A DNA stretch of 37,633 bases, from assembly GCA_012031035.1 (NCBI GenBank), contig JAAUUT010000047.1, forward strand, positions 1 through 37,633, read 5' to 3'. Shown here one piece after another: positions 17,484 through 26,131 of this stretch. The notes under the pieces were generated by a model. The model was not told the DNA's origin. It saw nothing but the letters and a program-made list of their open reading frames with translations, and made no database searches. Numbering within the stretch: the stretch's first letter is position 1; each line of letters starts with the position of its first letter. This DNA comes from Candidatus Altimarinota bacterium (lineage in GTDB: Bacteria; Cyanobacteriota; Cyanobacteriia; Cyanobacteriales; Microcystaceae). The position numbers were made by a program, and so were the translations under genes.

Positions 17484-17797
17484 GAAGCTGTTGATGCTTA
17501 ACGACTATCAAATTTGGTTTAAATTTTATCTGGCAAATATTAATATTGCGCGTACTTTAGGTATGATTTTAAAAAATTTACGAAAATCTTTAAAAAAGAA
17601 TTATTCGAGAAATCTTGCTTTTGTGATTTTAATTCAGACAATTAAAAATTCAAAATTTGCTTTTGTTCAAAGCCTTACAAATATAATATTTTACAATTAA
17701 ATTATTAAAGGCGGGTTGAACTTTAATCGAACCCTATTAAATTCTTGATAACTTCATTTATTTAGTAACAATTTACTAAAAAGATGGATTAATAATT
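17484..17797. other. A+T-rich intergenic region, no supported gene
   Basis: These 314 bases are strongly A+T rich. An open frame of 72 codons (17482-17700) overlaps the start of the PEP-CTERM gene head to head and has skewed Lys/Asn/Phe/Ile content, as expected from random A+T-rich DNA. I do not regard it as a gene. Confidence 0.5.
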
Positions 17798-17962
17798 ATG
17801 CGATCGCTTGTATCGATTAATACTTCAAAGTTAAAAATATTTTTGGATAATCCCGAAGATTTATTAAAAAAATTGTTAAAAATACAAATTGCGATCGCAT
17901 CAGGCACATTAAAATTAGGATTGCGTAATACTTTTAGATCGCGTTGGTATTTCTCTTCATAG
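17798..17962 (+). CDS. Small ORF of 54 codons, hypothetical
   Basis: The frame reads MRSLVSINTSKLKIFLDNPEDLL, then a basic helical region and the end NTFRSRWYFSS. It begins inside a HIP1 octamer and has no clear ribosome binding site. It is followed after 19 bases by the terminator-like hairpin at 17982-18014, which would suit a short transcript. I recognise no family. It may be a chance frame. Confidence 0.25.
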   Translation: MRSLVSINTSKLKIFLDNPEDLLKKLLKIQIAIASGTLKLGLRNTFRSRWYFSS

Positions 17963-17981
17963 ACAGTTTACCTAGAATAGA

Positions 17982-18014
17982 AAAACTCCCACCGTTTGAT
18001 GCTGCGGGAGTTTT
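17982..18014. terminator. Terminator hairpin downstream of ndhD
   Basis: AAAACTCCC (17982-17990) and GGGAGTTTT (18006-18014) pair perfectly around a 15-base loop. The flanking A and T runs make it usable in both directions. It lies 32 bases beyond the ndhD stop. Confidence 0.8.
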
Positions 18015-18046
18015 AAATTAAAGGTGTTTTAGCTGAATTTAGCTAC

Positions 18047-19636
18047 CTAACCATCAATATTGCCAATTGGTGGTGAGACAAGCACATTAGCTTGGAAAAA
18101 GCTAGGTTGCTGCTGCACGATGACAGGTAAAGCAGAACGAACTTTAGTAGCAATTTCCGTCGTTTTGACATCGTAGGTATTAGTAGCCAACTTAGGATAC
18201 AAACCAATGGCGATGATGGGAATCAACAAACAAACAGTAATGAAGATTTCGCGAGGCTTAGCATCGGCTTGGAATTTTTCTAACACGACTCCAGAATCAT
18301 TCTTGCCGTAGAAGACAACCCGAAGCATCGATAACAGATAAATCGGAGTCATAATCAAACCAACTGCCGTCAAGAAAATCGTTACGATTTTAAACGGAGA
18401 ACTATAGACATCGCTAGTAGCAACGCCGAGGAATACCGTTAACTCGCCGACAAAACCACTCATTCCAGGTAACGCCAAAGAAGCCATCGAAGCAACAGTG
18501 AAGAGGGCAAAAATCTTCGGCATTTGCTTCGCCAATCCGCCCATTTCATCCATCATTAGCGTATGGGTGCGATCGTAAGTACTACCGCACAAGAAGAATA
18601 AGGCAGCCGCAATCAATCCGTGAGAAACCATTTGCAGTACCGCGCCATTAATACCCAAATCGGTAAAGGCTGCAATCCCGATGAGGACAAATCCCATATG
18701 GGAAATCGAGGAAGATGCGAGTCGGCGTTTGAGGTTAGTTTGTCCGAAGGCAGTAAAGGCACCATAGACGACATTGACAACACCCAAAACTGCTAGTAAG
18801 GGAGCAAACTTAACATGAGCGTGGGGCAACATTTCCATATTCATGCGAATCAGCCCATAACCGCCCATTTTAAGCAATACGCCTGCTAAAATCATCGAAA
18901 CTGGTGCAGGTGCTTCGCTGTGTGCGTCAGGAAGCCAAGTATGTAGGGGAAAGATAGGCAGTTTGACTCCGAAAGCAATTAGAAAACCTGCATAGGCAAA
19001 TACTTCTAAAGCAAGGGGGAATTGCTTCATTCCCAACTCGGTCATATTAAAGGTAACGTTATCGCCCCAGAAAGCCATGCCTAAAGCGGCAACCAGAATA
19101 AAAATAGAAGCTAATGCCGTATAGAGAATAAATTTAGTAGCAGCGTAGAGGCGTTTTTGGCCTCCCCAAATAGAGATAAGTATATAAACAGGAACTAATT
19201 CTAACTCCCACATCAGGAAGAACAGGAGCAAATCTTGAGCGGCAAATACGCCAATTTGGGCGCTATATAATACCAACATCAAGAAATAAAATAGTCTTGG
19301 CTTGCGATCGATTTTCCAAGCAGCAAGAAGCGCCAAGCTACTAATTAACCCCGATAAAACAATTAATGGCATCGATATACCATCAATGCCAACAGCCCAA
19401 TTTAATCCGAGTTGGGGAATCCAAGAGTAAGTTTCAACGAGTTGAAAATCGGTGTTGCGAAAGTCGTAGTTTTTCCAAAAAGAATAGACGATTAAAACAA
19501 AATTGCTTAAACCTACTCCCAAAGCATACCATCGAACCGTTTTGCCATCTTTGTCTGGAATGAAAGGAATCGCCAAAGACGCGATTAGGGGAAAAAGGAT
19601 AGTGACTGTCAGCCACGGAATTTGAAAGGTATCCAT
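18047..19636 (-). CDS. ndhD: NAD(P)H-quinone oxidoreductase subunit 4 (NDH-1 proton-pumping subunit)
   Basis: A 529-residue antiporter-like subunit of the thylakoid NDH-1 complex (cyclic electron flow and respiration), homologous to complex I NuoM. It has about 14 membrane helices. Family marks include the conserved helix-5 Glu in [52 protein letters not shown], and [12 protein letters not shown]. The N-terminus [18 protein letters not shown] and [17 protein letters not shown] closely resembles the ndhD1 type used in the respiratory/cyclic NDH-1L complex rather than the CO2-uptake paralogues. That subtype call is from memory of N-terminal sequences. No ndhF or other ndh gene is adjacent. The gene is followed by a hairpin terminator. 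Confidence 0.95.
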   Translation of the reverse strand: MDTFQIPWLTVTILFPLIASLAIPFIPDKDGKTVRWYALGVGLSNFVLIVYSFWKNYDFRNTDFQLVETYSWIPQLGLNWAVGIDGISMPLIVLSGLISSLALLAAWKIDRKPRLFYFLMLVLYSAQIGVFAAQDLLLFFLMWELELVPVYILISIWGGQKRLYAATKFILYTALASIFILVAALGMAFWGDNVTFNMTELGMKQFPLALEVFAYAGFLIAFGVKLPIFPLHTWLPDAHSEAPAPVSMILAGVLLKMGGYGLIRMNMEMLPHAHVKFAPLLAVLGVVNVVYGAFTAFGQTNLKRRLASSSISHMGFVLIGIAAFTDLGINGAVLQMVSHGLIAAALFFLCGSTYDRTHTLMMDEMGGLAKQMPKIFALFTVASMASLALPGMSGFVGELTVFLGVATSDVYSSPFKIVTIFLTAVGLIMTPIYLLSMLRVVFYGKNDSGVVLEKFQADAKPREIFITVCLLIPIIAIGLYPKLATNTYDVKTTEIATKVRSALPVIVQQQPSFFQANVLVSPPIGNIDG

Positions 19637-19850
19637 AATGACATAAGAAAAAATACTTATTTACTCATCTGATGACATTATATTAAGTTTTGTAAATAAT
19701 TGAAAAGGGGGAGATTACCTAATGTTTTTCTTTATCGTCCTGAAAAAATGGGTAATTATACGGATACACTCGCTCGATTATTAGTTCCAAAACTCTTCTG
19801 CCTTCTGCTAAGGACGATAAGATAGAAAGCGATGGGCTAGGAATGACATC

Positions 19851-20795
19851 ATGAAAGCAGTCATTATCGAGCGATATGGTTCTCCTGATGTCTTGCAATA
19901 TGCAGATATCGAAAAGCCTTCCGTAACAGGCGATCGCTTGTTAATAAAGATTTATGCGAGTAGTATCAACCCGATCGATTGGAAGCTCCGACAGGGAATG
20001 CTTAAAGTGATAACAGGCAATAAATTCCCAATGATTTTGGGCTTTGATGTAGCTGGAGAAGTCGTAGAAGTTGGCGCAAATATAACCAATTTTAAAACGG
20101 GAGATGGCGTTTATGCCTATCTCAATCCCGTCCCTGGCGGTGCTTATGCTGAATATGTAGCGGTTAGCGAACGATTTGTTAGCCTAAAACCCAGCAATTT
20201 AAGCTACGAACAAGCTGCTGTGGTTCCTTTGGCTGCGACAACTGCCCTACAAGCTCTTAGAGATACAGGAGAGATTAAAAAAGGTCAAAAAGTACTTATT
20301 AATGGCGCAGCGGGCGGCGTAGGCACGTTTGCGGTACAAATTGCCAAGGCATATGAGACGGAAGTTACCGCAGTTTGCAGCGCGAAAAATGTGGAATTAG
20401 TTAAGAGTTTGGGTGCAGATAGCGTTATCGATTATACCCAACAAGATTTTACGAAAGATACGGAAAAATACGACATTATTTTTGATGTTGTTGGCAAGCG
20501 TTCTTTTTCTGAATGTAAAAATAACTTGCTCGATCGCGGGATTTATATTACCCTTTTGCCCAGTCCTGATATTATACTCAACGGTTTTTTGACCTTTTTG
20601 ATTCCAGGGAAAAAAGCAAAATTATTTGTTGCCAAAGCCAACGATAAGGATCTAGCTTATTTAAAAGAGCTAATCGAAGCGAATAAAATTCGTCCCATTA
20701 TCGATCGCATTTATCCCCTCTCCCAGATAGCTGACGCTCATCGTTATAGCGAAGAAGGGCGTACAGTGGGTAAAATCGCGATCGCGATTGAATAG
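19851..20795 (+). CDS. NAD(P)-dependent zinc-free MDR oxidoreductase, quinone oxidoreductase-like
   Basis: A 314-residue medium-chain dehydrogenase/reductase. The GroES-like domain comes first (INPIDWKLRQG, FPMILGFDVAGEVVEVG), followed by a Rossmann domain with AxxGxGG-type NADP site INGAAGGVGTFAVQIAK at about residues 150-166. Zinc ligands of alcohol dehydrogenases are absent, which fits the quinone oxidoreductase / enone reductase branch. The closing segment HRYSEEGRTVGKIAIAI is usual. It may reduce reactive alpha,beta-unsaturated carbonyls or quinones, but the substrate cannot be told. It is divergent from ndhD by 214 bases and convergent with the glycosyltransferase gene. Confidence 0.88.
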   Translation: MKAVIIERYGSPDVLQYADIEKPSVTGDRLLIKIYASSINPIDWKLRQGMLKVITGNKFPMILGFDVAGEVVEVGANITNFKTGDGVYAYLNPVPGGAYAEYVAVSERFVSLKPSNLSYEQAAVVPLAATTALQALRDTGEIKKGQKVLINGAAGGVGTFAVQIAKAYETEVTAVCSAKNVELVKSLGADSVIDYTQQDFTKDTEKYDIIFDVVGKRSFSECKNNLLDRGIYITLLPSPDIILNGFLTFLIPGKKAKLFVAKANDKDLAYLKELIEANKIRPIIDRIYPLSQIADAHRYSEEGRTVGKIAIAIE

Positions 20796-20907
20796 ACTTC
20801 TTGCTTTTATTCTAGTTAAAAGGGAAAGGAATAAGAATCGAGCCTCAAATTGTTCAAGAGCGATTTTATTTTTATTTTTGCAAGAGATTTATTAGCAAAA
20901 GCAGTTG

Positions 20908-21879
20908 TTAAGATTTTCGATTTTTAGCAGTTTCTATTTCAGAACGACGCAATCTTAATTGAATATCTTCTAAAAGTTTGCGATTGACCGACAGCACATC
21001 TGCAACCAATCCAAACATCCACAACTGAAAGCCGATGAGAATTAAAATTGCGGCAAAGACCAAACTAGGAACGCGGGGTTTGTCGGGACTAGCCCCAAAA
21101 ATTCCTAAATATAAAACTATCCAGCGCAAGCATAGAATAAACCCTAACGTAAAAGGCACGCTCCCCAGCGTCATAAAAAACTGGAGAGGGCGATAGGTCA
21201 TGAAAATGCGAACAATGGTGAGAATAGAGCGCTGTATATAAGAAGGAATGCTCTTAACTAATCGCGAAGGTCTTAAATAGTCGTTCGTTCTGATGGGAAC
21301 TGACGTAATCGCCATTCCCTTTTGTCCTGCTTGAATAATGGTTTCTAAAGTATAGGTATATTCATTAAATACATTTACTTGAAGCGCCGCATTGCGACTC
21401 ATCGCCCGAAAGCCGCTTGGAGCATCGGGAATATCGGTTTTACTGGCAATGCGCACTACCCAACTACCCAATTTTTGCAGATACTTTTTAGCCGGAGAAA
21501 AGTGTTTGATATTTTGAATGGGTCGAGCGCCAACTACGATTTCTGCGGTTCCTCGTAGAATCGGTTCGATAAGTTTGGGGATATCGTCCGCGCAGTATTG
21601 ATTATCAGCGTCGGTATTGACAATAATGTCTGCACCTGCTTTGAGAGAGGCTTCGAGTCCTGCCATAAACGCTTTTGCCAGACCTTGATTGTAGTCAAAA
21701 TCGACAACGTGGTCTACTCCGCAAGCTTTAGCTACTTCTATCGTGCGATCGAGACTGCCATCATTAATAATTAGCCACTCTACTTTATCGACTCCAGGAA
21801 TTTGCCGAGGAAGTTGAGATAGCGTTAATCCTAGCGTTGCTTCTTCGTTATAACAAGGAATTTGAATAATTAGTTTCAT
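20908..21879 (-). CDS. Glycosyltransferase family 2 with C-terminal membrane helices
   Basis: A 323-residue GT2 enzyme with GT-A fold. The N-terminus IIQIPCYNEEATL, the strand IINDGSLDRT, and the metal-binding DADNQYCADD (DxD) are all present. Two hydrophobic segments near the C-terminus (about residues 235-260 and 270-310) resemble the GtrB / dolichyl-phosphate mannose synthase group, which transfers a sugar to polyprenyl phosphate at the membrane. It lies 128 bases downstream of a multi-span membrane protein on the same strand. The pair may supply and use a lipid-linked sugar for surface polysaccharide or glycoprotein. Substrates are not visible. Confidence 0.87.
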   Translation of the reverse strand: MKLIIQIPCYNEEATLGLTLSQLPRQIPGVDKVEWLIINDGSLDRTIEVAKACGVDHVVDFDYNQGLAKAFMAGLEASLKAGADIIVNTDADNQYCADDIPKLIEPILRGTAEIVVGARPIQNIKHFSPAKKYLQKLGSWVVRIASKTDIPDAPSGFRAMSRNAALQVNVFNEYTYTLETIIQAGQKGMAITSVPIRTNDYLRPSRLVKSIPSYIQRSILTIVRIFMTYRPLQFFMTLGSVPFTLGFILCLRWIVLYLGIFGASPDKPRVPSLVFAAILILIGFQLWMFGLVADVLSVNRKLLEDIQLRLRRSEIETAKNRKS

Positions 21880-21949
21880 ACTTAATTAGTCATTGAGACT
21901 GAAGAATGAGAGAGGGACAAAGGGGGCTTTTGAAGACAATGGAAAATAA

Positions 21950-21973
21950 AGACACAATATATCTCGTCTCTAC
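21950..21973. repeat. Decayed copy of the 4323 palindromic repeat
   Basis: 21 of 24 bases match the palindrome plus CTAC at 4323-4346. The three differences are all at G positions of the other copy and destroy part of the palindrome. It lies in the gap between the two glycosylation genes. Confidence 0.55.
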
Positions 21974-22007
21974 TCCTAATTTTCATACTTCATCATTCAT
22001 AATTCTC

Positions 22008-23516
22008 TTAGTCACTGATACTCATCCAGCCTCGGCGTAAAATCCAGATTCCCAATCCCACCATAATCGTTGCGATCGCAAATCCAACCCAAATCGGTAT
22101 ACCAGCAGCAGGTAAGACCCACCACCAAACAGCAACAATTCTTAAGAGATCGGAACTGGCTAACTTACCAGCAACAGGAGGTTCGCCGACTCCTTTGAGA
22201 ACTTGAGCGACATCGCTACTAAAAGCATCGGACAGTTGACGAAACGTAGCCCCCCAAATATTGAATAATGGGGCTTCGTTCCAAGGCCCCCACGGTGCGG
22301 GAGCCAAAACTTGATAAAATCGATAGTTATCGATCGCCTCAGCATAGTAGCGTTGATAATAAGCTACTAAAGTAGGGGCATTCCAAAAGAAACCGATCGC
22401 GGTTAAAATAATTAGCGCTCTCCACCATTTCTTTTCTAACACGGCGACTATAGCTAACAAGGCAGGCAGCACCGGAACGAGAAAACGAGGGCCCCAATTC
22501 CAGCCTCTGAAGGCCCAAAAAGAATGAAGCACGAGGTAGCCTAAGACGATTCCCAAAATTAGCAAAGCTTCGAGTGGTTTCTTTTTGTAAGCTCTCTGAA
22601 ATCCGATAATCGCCAAAATGGTAGGCGGACAGTACCAAAACAATCCTCCACCAGCGCCGGGAGAAATCAACAAACCGAGCAATCGTTGTGGCATTCCATT
22701 GATTTGTAAGCGATCTTTAGGGCCGCCACCAACCAAATTTTCAAAGCGAACGTAGGTATACCATAAATGAATTCCTACCCCCATAGCGAAACCCAACCAA
22801 GGCCCGACGATAGTACGCCAAGGATACTTTTTGCAGAAAAAATACAACGATAAAAGAGGTGCAAGTATGACTCCAGCAGGTTTGGTAGGAATGGCAAACC
22901 CGGCAAGAAGGCTCGAACTAGCGTGTTCGCGAGCTTTATTACCCAGTGCGAAATAGATACTAGCAGTCGTCAACAAAGCTAGTAAAGGTTCGGCAAAAAA
23001 TTCGCGAGAGTAAACCAGAGCAGTCGTTCCAAAGGCATAACTAATAGCAGCTAAATAAGCACTTTTTTTAGAACTTCCCAATCGTAAGGCTAACAAGGCG
23101 ACTAATGAAGTTGTTACAGCCGTCAGCAGAACGGGTAAAACTAACGCACAGAGCGTAGCCGTATAACGAACGGGCAATCCTAATAAATTGCCCACGCCAA
23201 TCCCAAAAGCGACAAAAGGCATGGCTAATACGGGAAGCAAAAGATATCGAGGAGAATAATATTCGCCTCCGCTTCCCAGGACTCCTACCGCTTTTCCGGT
23301 GCTAAAATCTCCGTCGGTAACTAATGAGTGAGAAACCCAAAACATATCGTTACCATCAATGCCCCAAATTCCAGGTTTGAGGAAGGCGAGATAAATTAAA
23401 GCGACACCTATTCCTAGTGATAGACCGATTGTAAAGACTTGTTTTCGCTCGGCTTGGGCGCTTTCTATCAAGGAATCGCTTGACTCTGATGAGGGAATCT
23501 CGTCTTTATCTGTCAT
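22008..23516 (-). CDS. Multi-span membrane protein, probable GT-C / PMT-like glycosyltransferase
   Basis: A 502-residue protein with about 11 membrane helices, a polar N-terminal tail of about 28 residues and a large loop at roughly 395-455. An early loop after the first helix contains GIDGNDMFWVSHSLVTDGDFS, with acidic residues placed as in GT-C enzymes that use polyprenyl-phosphate sugars. Then come SYAFGTTALVYSREFFAEPLL and AFRGWNWGPRFLVPVLPALL, which recall ArnT/PMT-type and related cyanobacterial membrane proteins. The GT2 gene follows on the same strand, supporting a role with a lipid-linked sugar. The class call is from layout and these motifs only. It could be annotated just as a conserved membrane protein. 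Confidence 0.7.
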   Translation of the reverse strand: MTDKDEIPSSESSDSLIESAQAERKQVFTIGLSLGIGVALIYLAFLKPGIWGIDGNDMFWVSHSLVTDGDFSTGKAVGVLGSGGEYYSPRYLLLPVLAMPFVAFGIGVGNLLGLPVRYTATLCALVLPVLLTAVTTSLVALLALRLGSSKKSAYLAAISYAFGTTALVYSREFFAEPLLALLTTASIYFALGNKAREHASSSLLAGFAIPTKPAGVILAPLLSLYFFCKKYPWRTIVGPWLGFAMGVGIHLWYTYVRFENLVGGGPKDRLQINGMPQRLLGLLISPGAGGGLFWYCPPTILAIIGFQRAYKKKPLEALLILGIVLGYLVLHSFWAFRGWNWGPRFLVPVLPALLAIVAVLEKKWWRALIILTAIGFFWNAPTLVAYYQRYYAEAIDNYRFYQVLAPAPWGPWNEAPLFNIWGATFRQLSDAFSSDVAQVLKGVGEPPVAGKLASSDLLRIVAVWWWVLPAAGIPIWVGFAIATIMVGLGIWILRRGWMSISD

Positions 23517-23618
23517 ACTTTATGATGCTTGTGGTAAAAGTCATCGGATGCTGCTGAAAACTGATACTGATTCGATCGACCAATATAGCCGATCGCTATC
23601 TCGATCGTCTATTAGCTT

Positions 23619-24653
23619 TTAATTAAGAACTTTATCTAATAAAGAATTGGCCCCAAATCGCACGACATCGGTACAGGGAAGCCCGGTTTCTTGGTTTACC
23701 TGAGCGATTGCAGCTTGCGCGGATTCAGGATCGAGATGAAATGTGTTGAGCGCGATCGCTTTGACGTTCACCCGTCCGAAAGCGCCTCCCGCACTAGCGA
23801 CTGTCTCGTAAAGGTTTACTACTTCTAGCAACGGAGGAATTAAAATATCTGGGAAATCCCGAATATGGGTTTGTCCGGCTCGATGTACTAAAATTAGTCC
23901 CGTCGGTTGGCTTCCGCGTATCAGGGGTAAAGTAGCTGTCGAACCAGGATGCAGCAACGATCCCTGTCCTTCGATAAAGAGTACGTCATGCTCGTCCTCC
24001 CAATCTAACACCATTCCCTCGACCGATCCGGCTGCAAAATCGACTCGCACGGCATCTAGGGCGATTCCATACCCAGCAATCATAAGTCCGCCTTGTCCGG
24101 TTGCGAGAAATTTAGATTTCATTCCCCGTTGTCGTGCTGCTTTATTGAGTTCTAAACTAGCAGACATCTTGCCGAGCGCCATATCCGTACCAACGGTCAG
24201 GATACGCTGACATGAAAGCGATCTAGCTTTTCCTTGACCGATTCTCAATTCTTTGGGTTCTTGGCGAATATCCCAAATCCACTGTCCTTCTCGTAACTGT
24301 CCGAAATGCTCTCCCATCGGCGTATGCAAGCCATTGACTAAGGATAATCCAGCCGCGATCGCATCTTTAATTTCTTGCCACCAAGCATCGGGTAAGGCTC
24401 CTCCCGATGGCGCAATGCCAATTAATAAAACATCGGGATGGTAAGCTAAGGCTTTTGCTACACTAGCTACGATGGGAATATCTTTATCAATTCCTGTCAA
24501 AGCTGCTAAAGACTCGTCAGCGCATTGTGCGTCAATTACTGCTACGATTTGCGCCTCGCCGTAGCGCAAATAAGCTAAACCCGTTTTTCCATGAGTTCCG
24601 CGAATGCCTTCATGAAGTAAAATAGCCACTCGATGGTGAAGCTCGATGCGCAT
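23619..24653 (-). CDS. DUF1611 protein, DgcN-like (possible D-glutamate N-acetyltransferase)
   Basis: A 344-residue soluble protein of the DUF1611 family. An N-terminal Rossmann-like domain (AILLHEGIRGTHGKTGLAYLR, then VLLIGIAPSGGALPDAW) is followed by a P-loop-like domain with VGTDMALGKMSASLEL at about residue 154 and FIEGQGSLLHPGSTATLPLIRG further on. In marine Pseudoalteromonas a DUF1611 protein, DgcN, was reported to N-acetylate D-glutamate. Its partner DgcA, an enolase-superfamily racemase, then converts the product to N-acetyl-L-glutamate. Here an enolase-superfamily epimerase lies in the same operon, two genes upstream. The D-glutamate role in cyanobacteria is inferred from this pairing. 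Older labels such as DUF1611 hypothetical or NAD-dependent epimerase are also seen. Confidence 0.85.
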   Translation of the reverse strand: MRIELHHRVAILLHEGIRGTHGKTGLAYLRYGEAQIVAVIDAQCADESLAALTGIDKDIPIVASVAKALAYHPDVLLIGIAPSGGALPDAWWQEIKDAIAAGLSLVNGLHTPMGEHFGQLREGQWIWDIRQEPKELRIGQGKARSLSCQRILTVGTDMALGKMSASLELNKAARQRGMKSKFLATGQGGLMIAGYGIALDAVRVDFAAGSVEGMVLDWEDEHDVLFIEGQGSLLHPGSTATLPLIRGSQPTGLILVHRAGQTHIRDFPDILIPPLLEVVNLYETVASAGGAFGRVNVKAIALNTFHLDPESAQAAIAQVNQETGLPCTDVVRFGANSLLDKVLN

Positions 24654-24688
24654 AAATAATTGTAATTAAAATAGCTTAAAGATTTTTT

Positions 24689-25030
24689 CTAAGGATTGCC
24701 AATAAATCCAAACAGTTTAGCCAAACCTCCGAGAATAGCAATGACGAGCGATACCAAAATTCCTCGACTAACAAATTCTTGATTTTCTAAACGTTTGCCA
24801 AAACCCGTTACTTTTTCATCAAGGGTTTTGATTTCTCCTCTAAGTGAAGATTCAAGCGCTTTAATTTCTCCTCTTAATGAAGCCTCCAGCGTTTTAATTT
24901 CTCCCTTAATTTCAACTTCCATTTTTGTTGTAGATAGCTTTAAATCGCTAACATCTTTCTGTACGTTATCAATTTTTTGCTCTAATCTGGTCAGGATTTC
25001 TTTAAGATCTGATTCTATAGTTATCGACAT
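24689..25030 (-). CDS. Short coiled-coil protein with C-terminal membrane helix
   Basis: A 113-residue protein. Residues 7-85 form a charged coiled coil. Within it three 11-residue units follow one another at 43-53, 54-64 and 65-75, reading GEIKTLEASLR, GEIKALESSLR and GEIKTLDEKVT. A C-terminal hydrophobic segment (residues about 88-109, SRGILVSLVIAILGGLAKLFGF) should be a membrane anchor, leaving the coil in the cytoplasm. It starts four bases after the epimerase stop and ends 35 bases before the DUF1611 start, so it is the middle gene of an operon. The shape resembles many small DUF-type coiled-coil proteins of cyanobacteria. Function unknown. Confidence 0.75.
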   Translation of the reverse strand: MSITIESDLKEILTRLEQKIDNVQKDVSDLKLSTTKMEVEIKGEIKTLEASLRGEIKALESSLRGEIKTLDEKVTGFGKRLENQEFVSRGILVSLVIAILGGLAKLFGFIGNP

Positions 25031-25034
25031 AAAA

Positions 25035-26084
25035 TTAATTCCTACGATGATGGACTCCTAATCCTGGTAAATCGTTAGGTAACAAGCGTCCTTCCTCTAA
25101 AATAGCGCCTGCGAAAGGATCGTCAATTAAATTGAGATGGCTATCTAAATCGAGATAATCTGCTAAAGGAGAAAGATGAGACATAGCTGTATTCGCTAAA
25201 ATACTATCGGAATAACAGCCAAACATGACTTTTAACCCACACGCTTTAGCGACTTGAATTGTCCGCATCGCTTCAGATAAACCACCCGTTTTCATTAGTT
25301 TGATATTAATTCCATGAACGCAGTTAGCAAGTCGAGGAATATCGCGACTGCTGAAGCAACTCTCATCGACAAAAATGGGTAAGGGCGATCGCGCATATAA
25401 TATCGATAACTTCTCTTCTTCGCCTTCTTGTAATGGCTGCTCTACATATTTAACTCCTTGTTGCGCCAACCAATCGCACATTGCGATCGCTTCATCAAGA
25501 TTCCAACCGCCATTGGCATCCACTGTTAAGATAGTATTGGGGGCTTCTTCGCGAACGGCTAGTATCATGGCTCGATCTGCCTCAATTCCATCTGGATTTC
25601 CCAATTTTATCTTTAATATTTTTGCTCCCATTAAAGCTATCCAATCTTGGACTCGTTTTCTTGCTCCTTGGGGGGTATTGATTCCTACGGTGACAGAAAT
25701 AGGAACGATGCGATCGCGATTTAATCCCCACAAACGCCACAAAGGTAAACCCGTCTTTTTTCCCATCCAGTCATGCAGTGCTGTATCTATTGCCGCTTGA
25801 AGCGAGGAAGATACTTGCAATTCTTTTAGTTTTTCTTCAATTTCCTGTCGTTCTATGGGATGATAGTTTTCTAAAATTGGGATAATTTGTTGTAATTCTC
25901 GAATGAGTTCGTCAGTATTTTTGCGTTCTTCTCGAACGATAGAAAAGGGGGAAGCTTCGCCCCATCCCTCAATCTTATCTTGTTCGATCGTGACTAAAAT
26001 ATTAGTAGTTTGTGCCGTCGTACCGCGACTAATCGTTAAAGGAAACCGCTTATTAACGGTAAAAGGTGCAAGACAAATTTGCAT
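25035..26084 (-). CDS. Dipeptide epimerase (L-Ala-D/L-Glu type), enolase superfamily; possible DgcA-like racemase
   Basis: A 349-residue mandelate-racemase/muconate-lactonising subgroup enzyme. Catalytic Lys158 and Lys160 form the KxK pair in ILKIKLG. The metal ligands are Asp189 (VDANGGW), Glu215 (VEQPLQEG) and Asp240 (VDESC). The opposite base lies in NIKLMKTGG around residue 262. This set is that of L-Ala-D/L-Glu epimerases that recycle peptidoglycan dipeptides. Reported DgcA racemases acting on N-acetyl-D-glutamate belong to the same group, so sequence alone cannot separate the two. The presence of a DUF1611 gene in the operon makes the second role worth considering. It is the first gene of the operon and is divergent from the SRAP gene with only 47 bases between them. 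Confidence 0.88.
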   Translation of the reverse strand: MQICLAPFTVNKRFPLTISRGTTAQTTNILVTIEQDKIEGWGEASPFSIVREERKNTDELIRELQQIIPILENYHPIERQEIEEKLKELQVSSSLQAAIDTALHDWMGKKTGLPLWRLWGLNRDRIVPISVTVGINTPQGARKRVQDWIALMGAKILKIKLGNPDGIEADRAMILAVREEAPNTILTVDANGGWNLDEAIAMCDWLAQQGVKYVEQPLQEGEEEKLSILYARSPLPIFVDESCFSSRDIPRLANCVHGINIKLMKTGGLSEAMRTIQVAKACGLKVMFGCYSDSILANTAMSHLSPLADYLDLDSHLNLIDDPFAGAILEEGRLLPNDLPGLGVHHRRN

Positions 26085-26131
26085 CTTGAGTTTTTAGTAA
26101 GATTAAGCAGATAAGCCTAATTAAATATAAT

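Noticed and set aside
17482..17700. Open frame of 72 codons on the plus strand
   Set aside because: It starts within the start region of the PEP-CTERM gene on the other strand, has no binding site and consists mostly of Lys, Asn, Ile and Phe as in random A+T-rich DNA.
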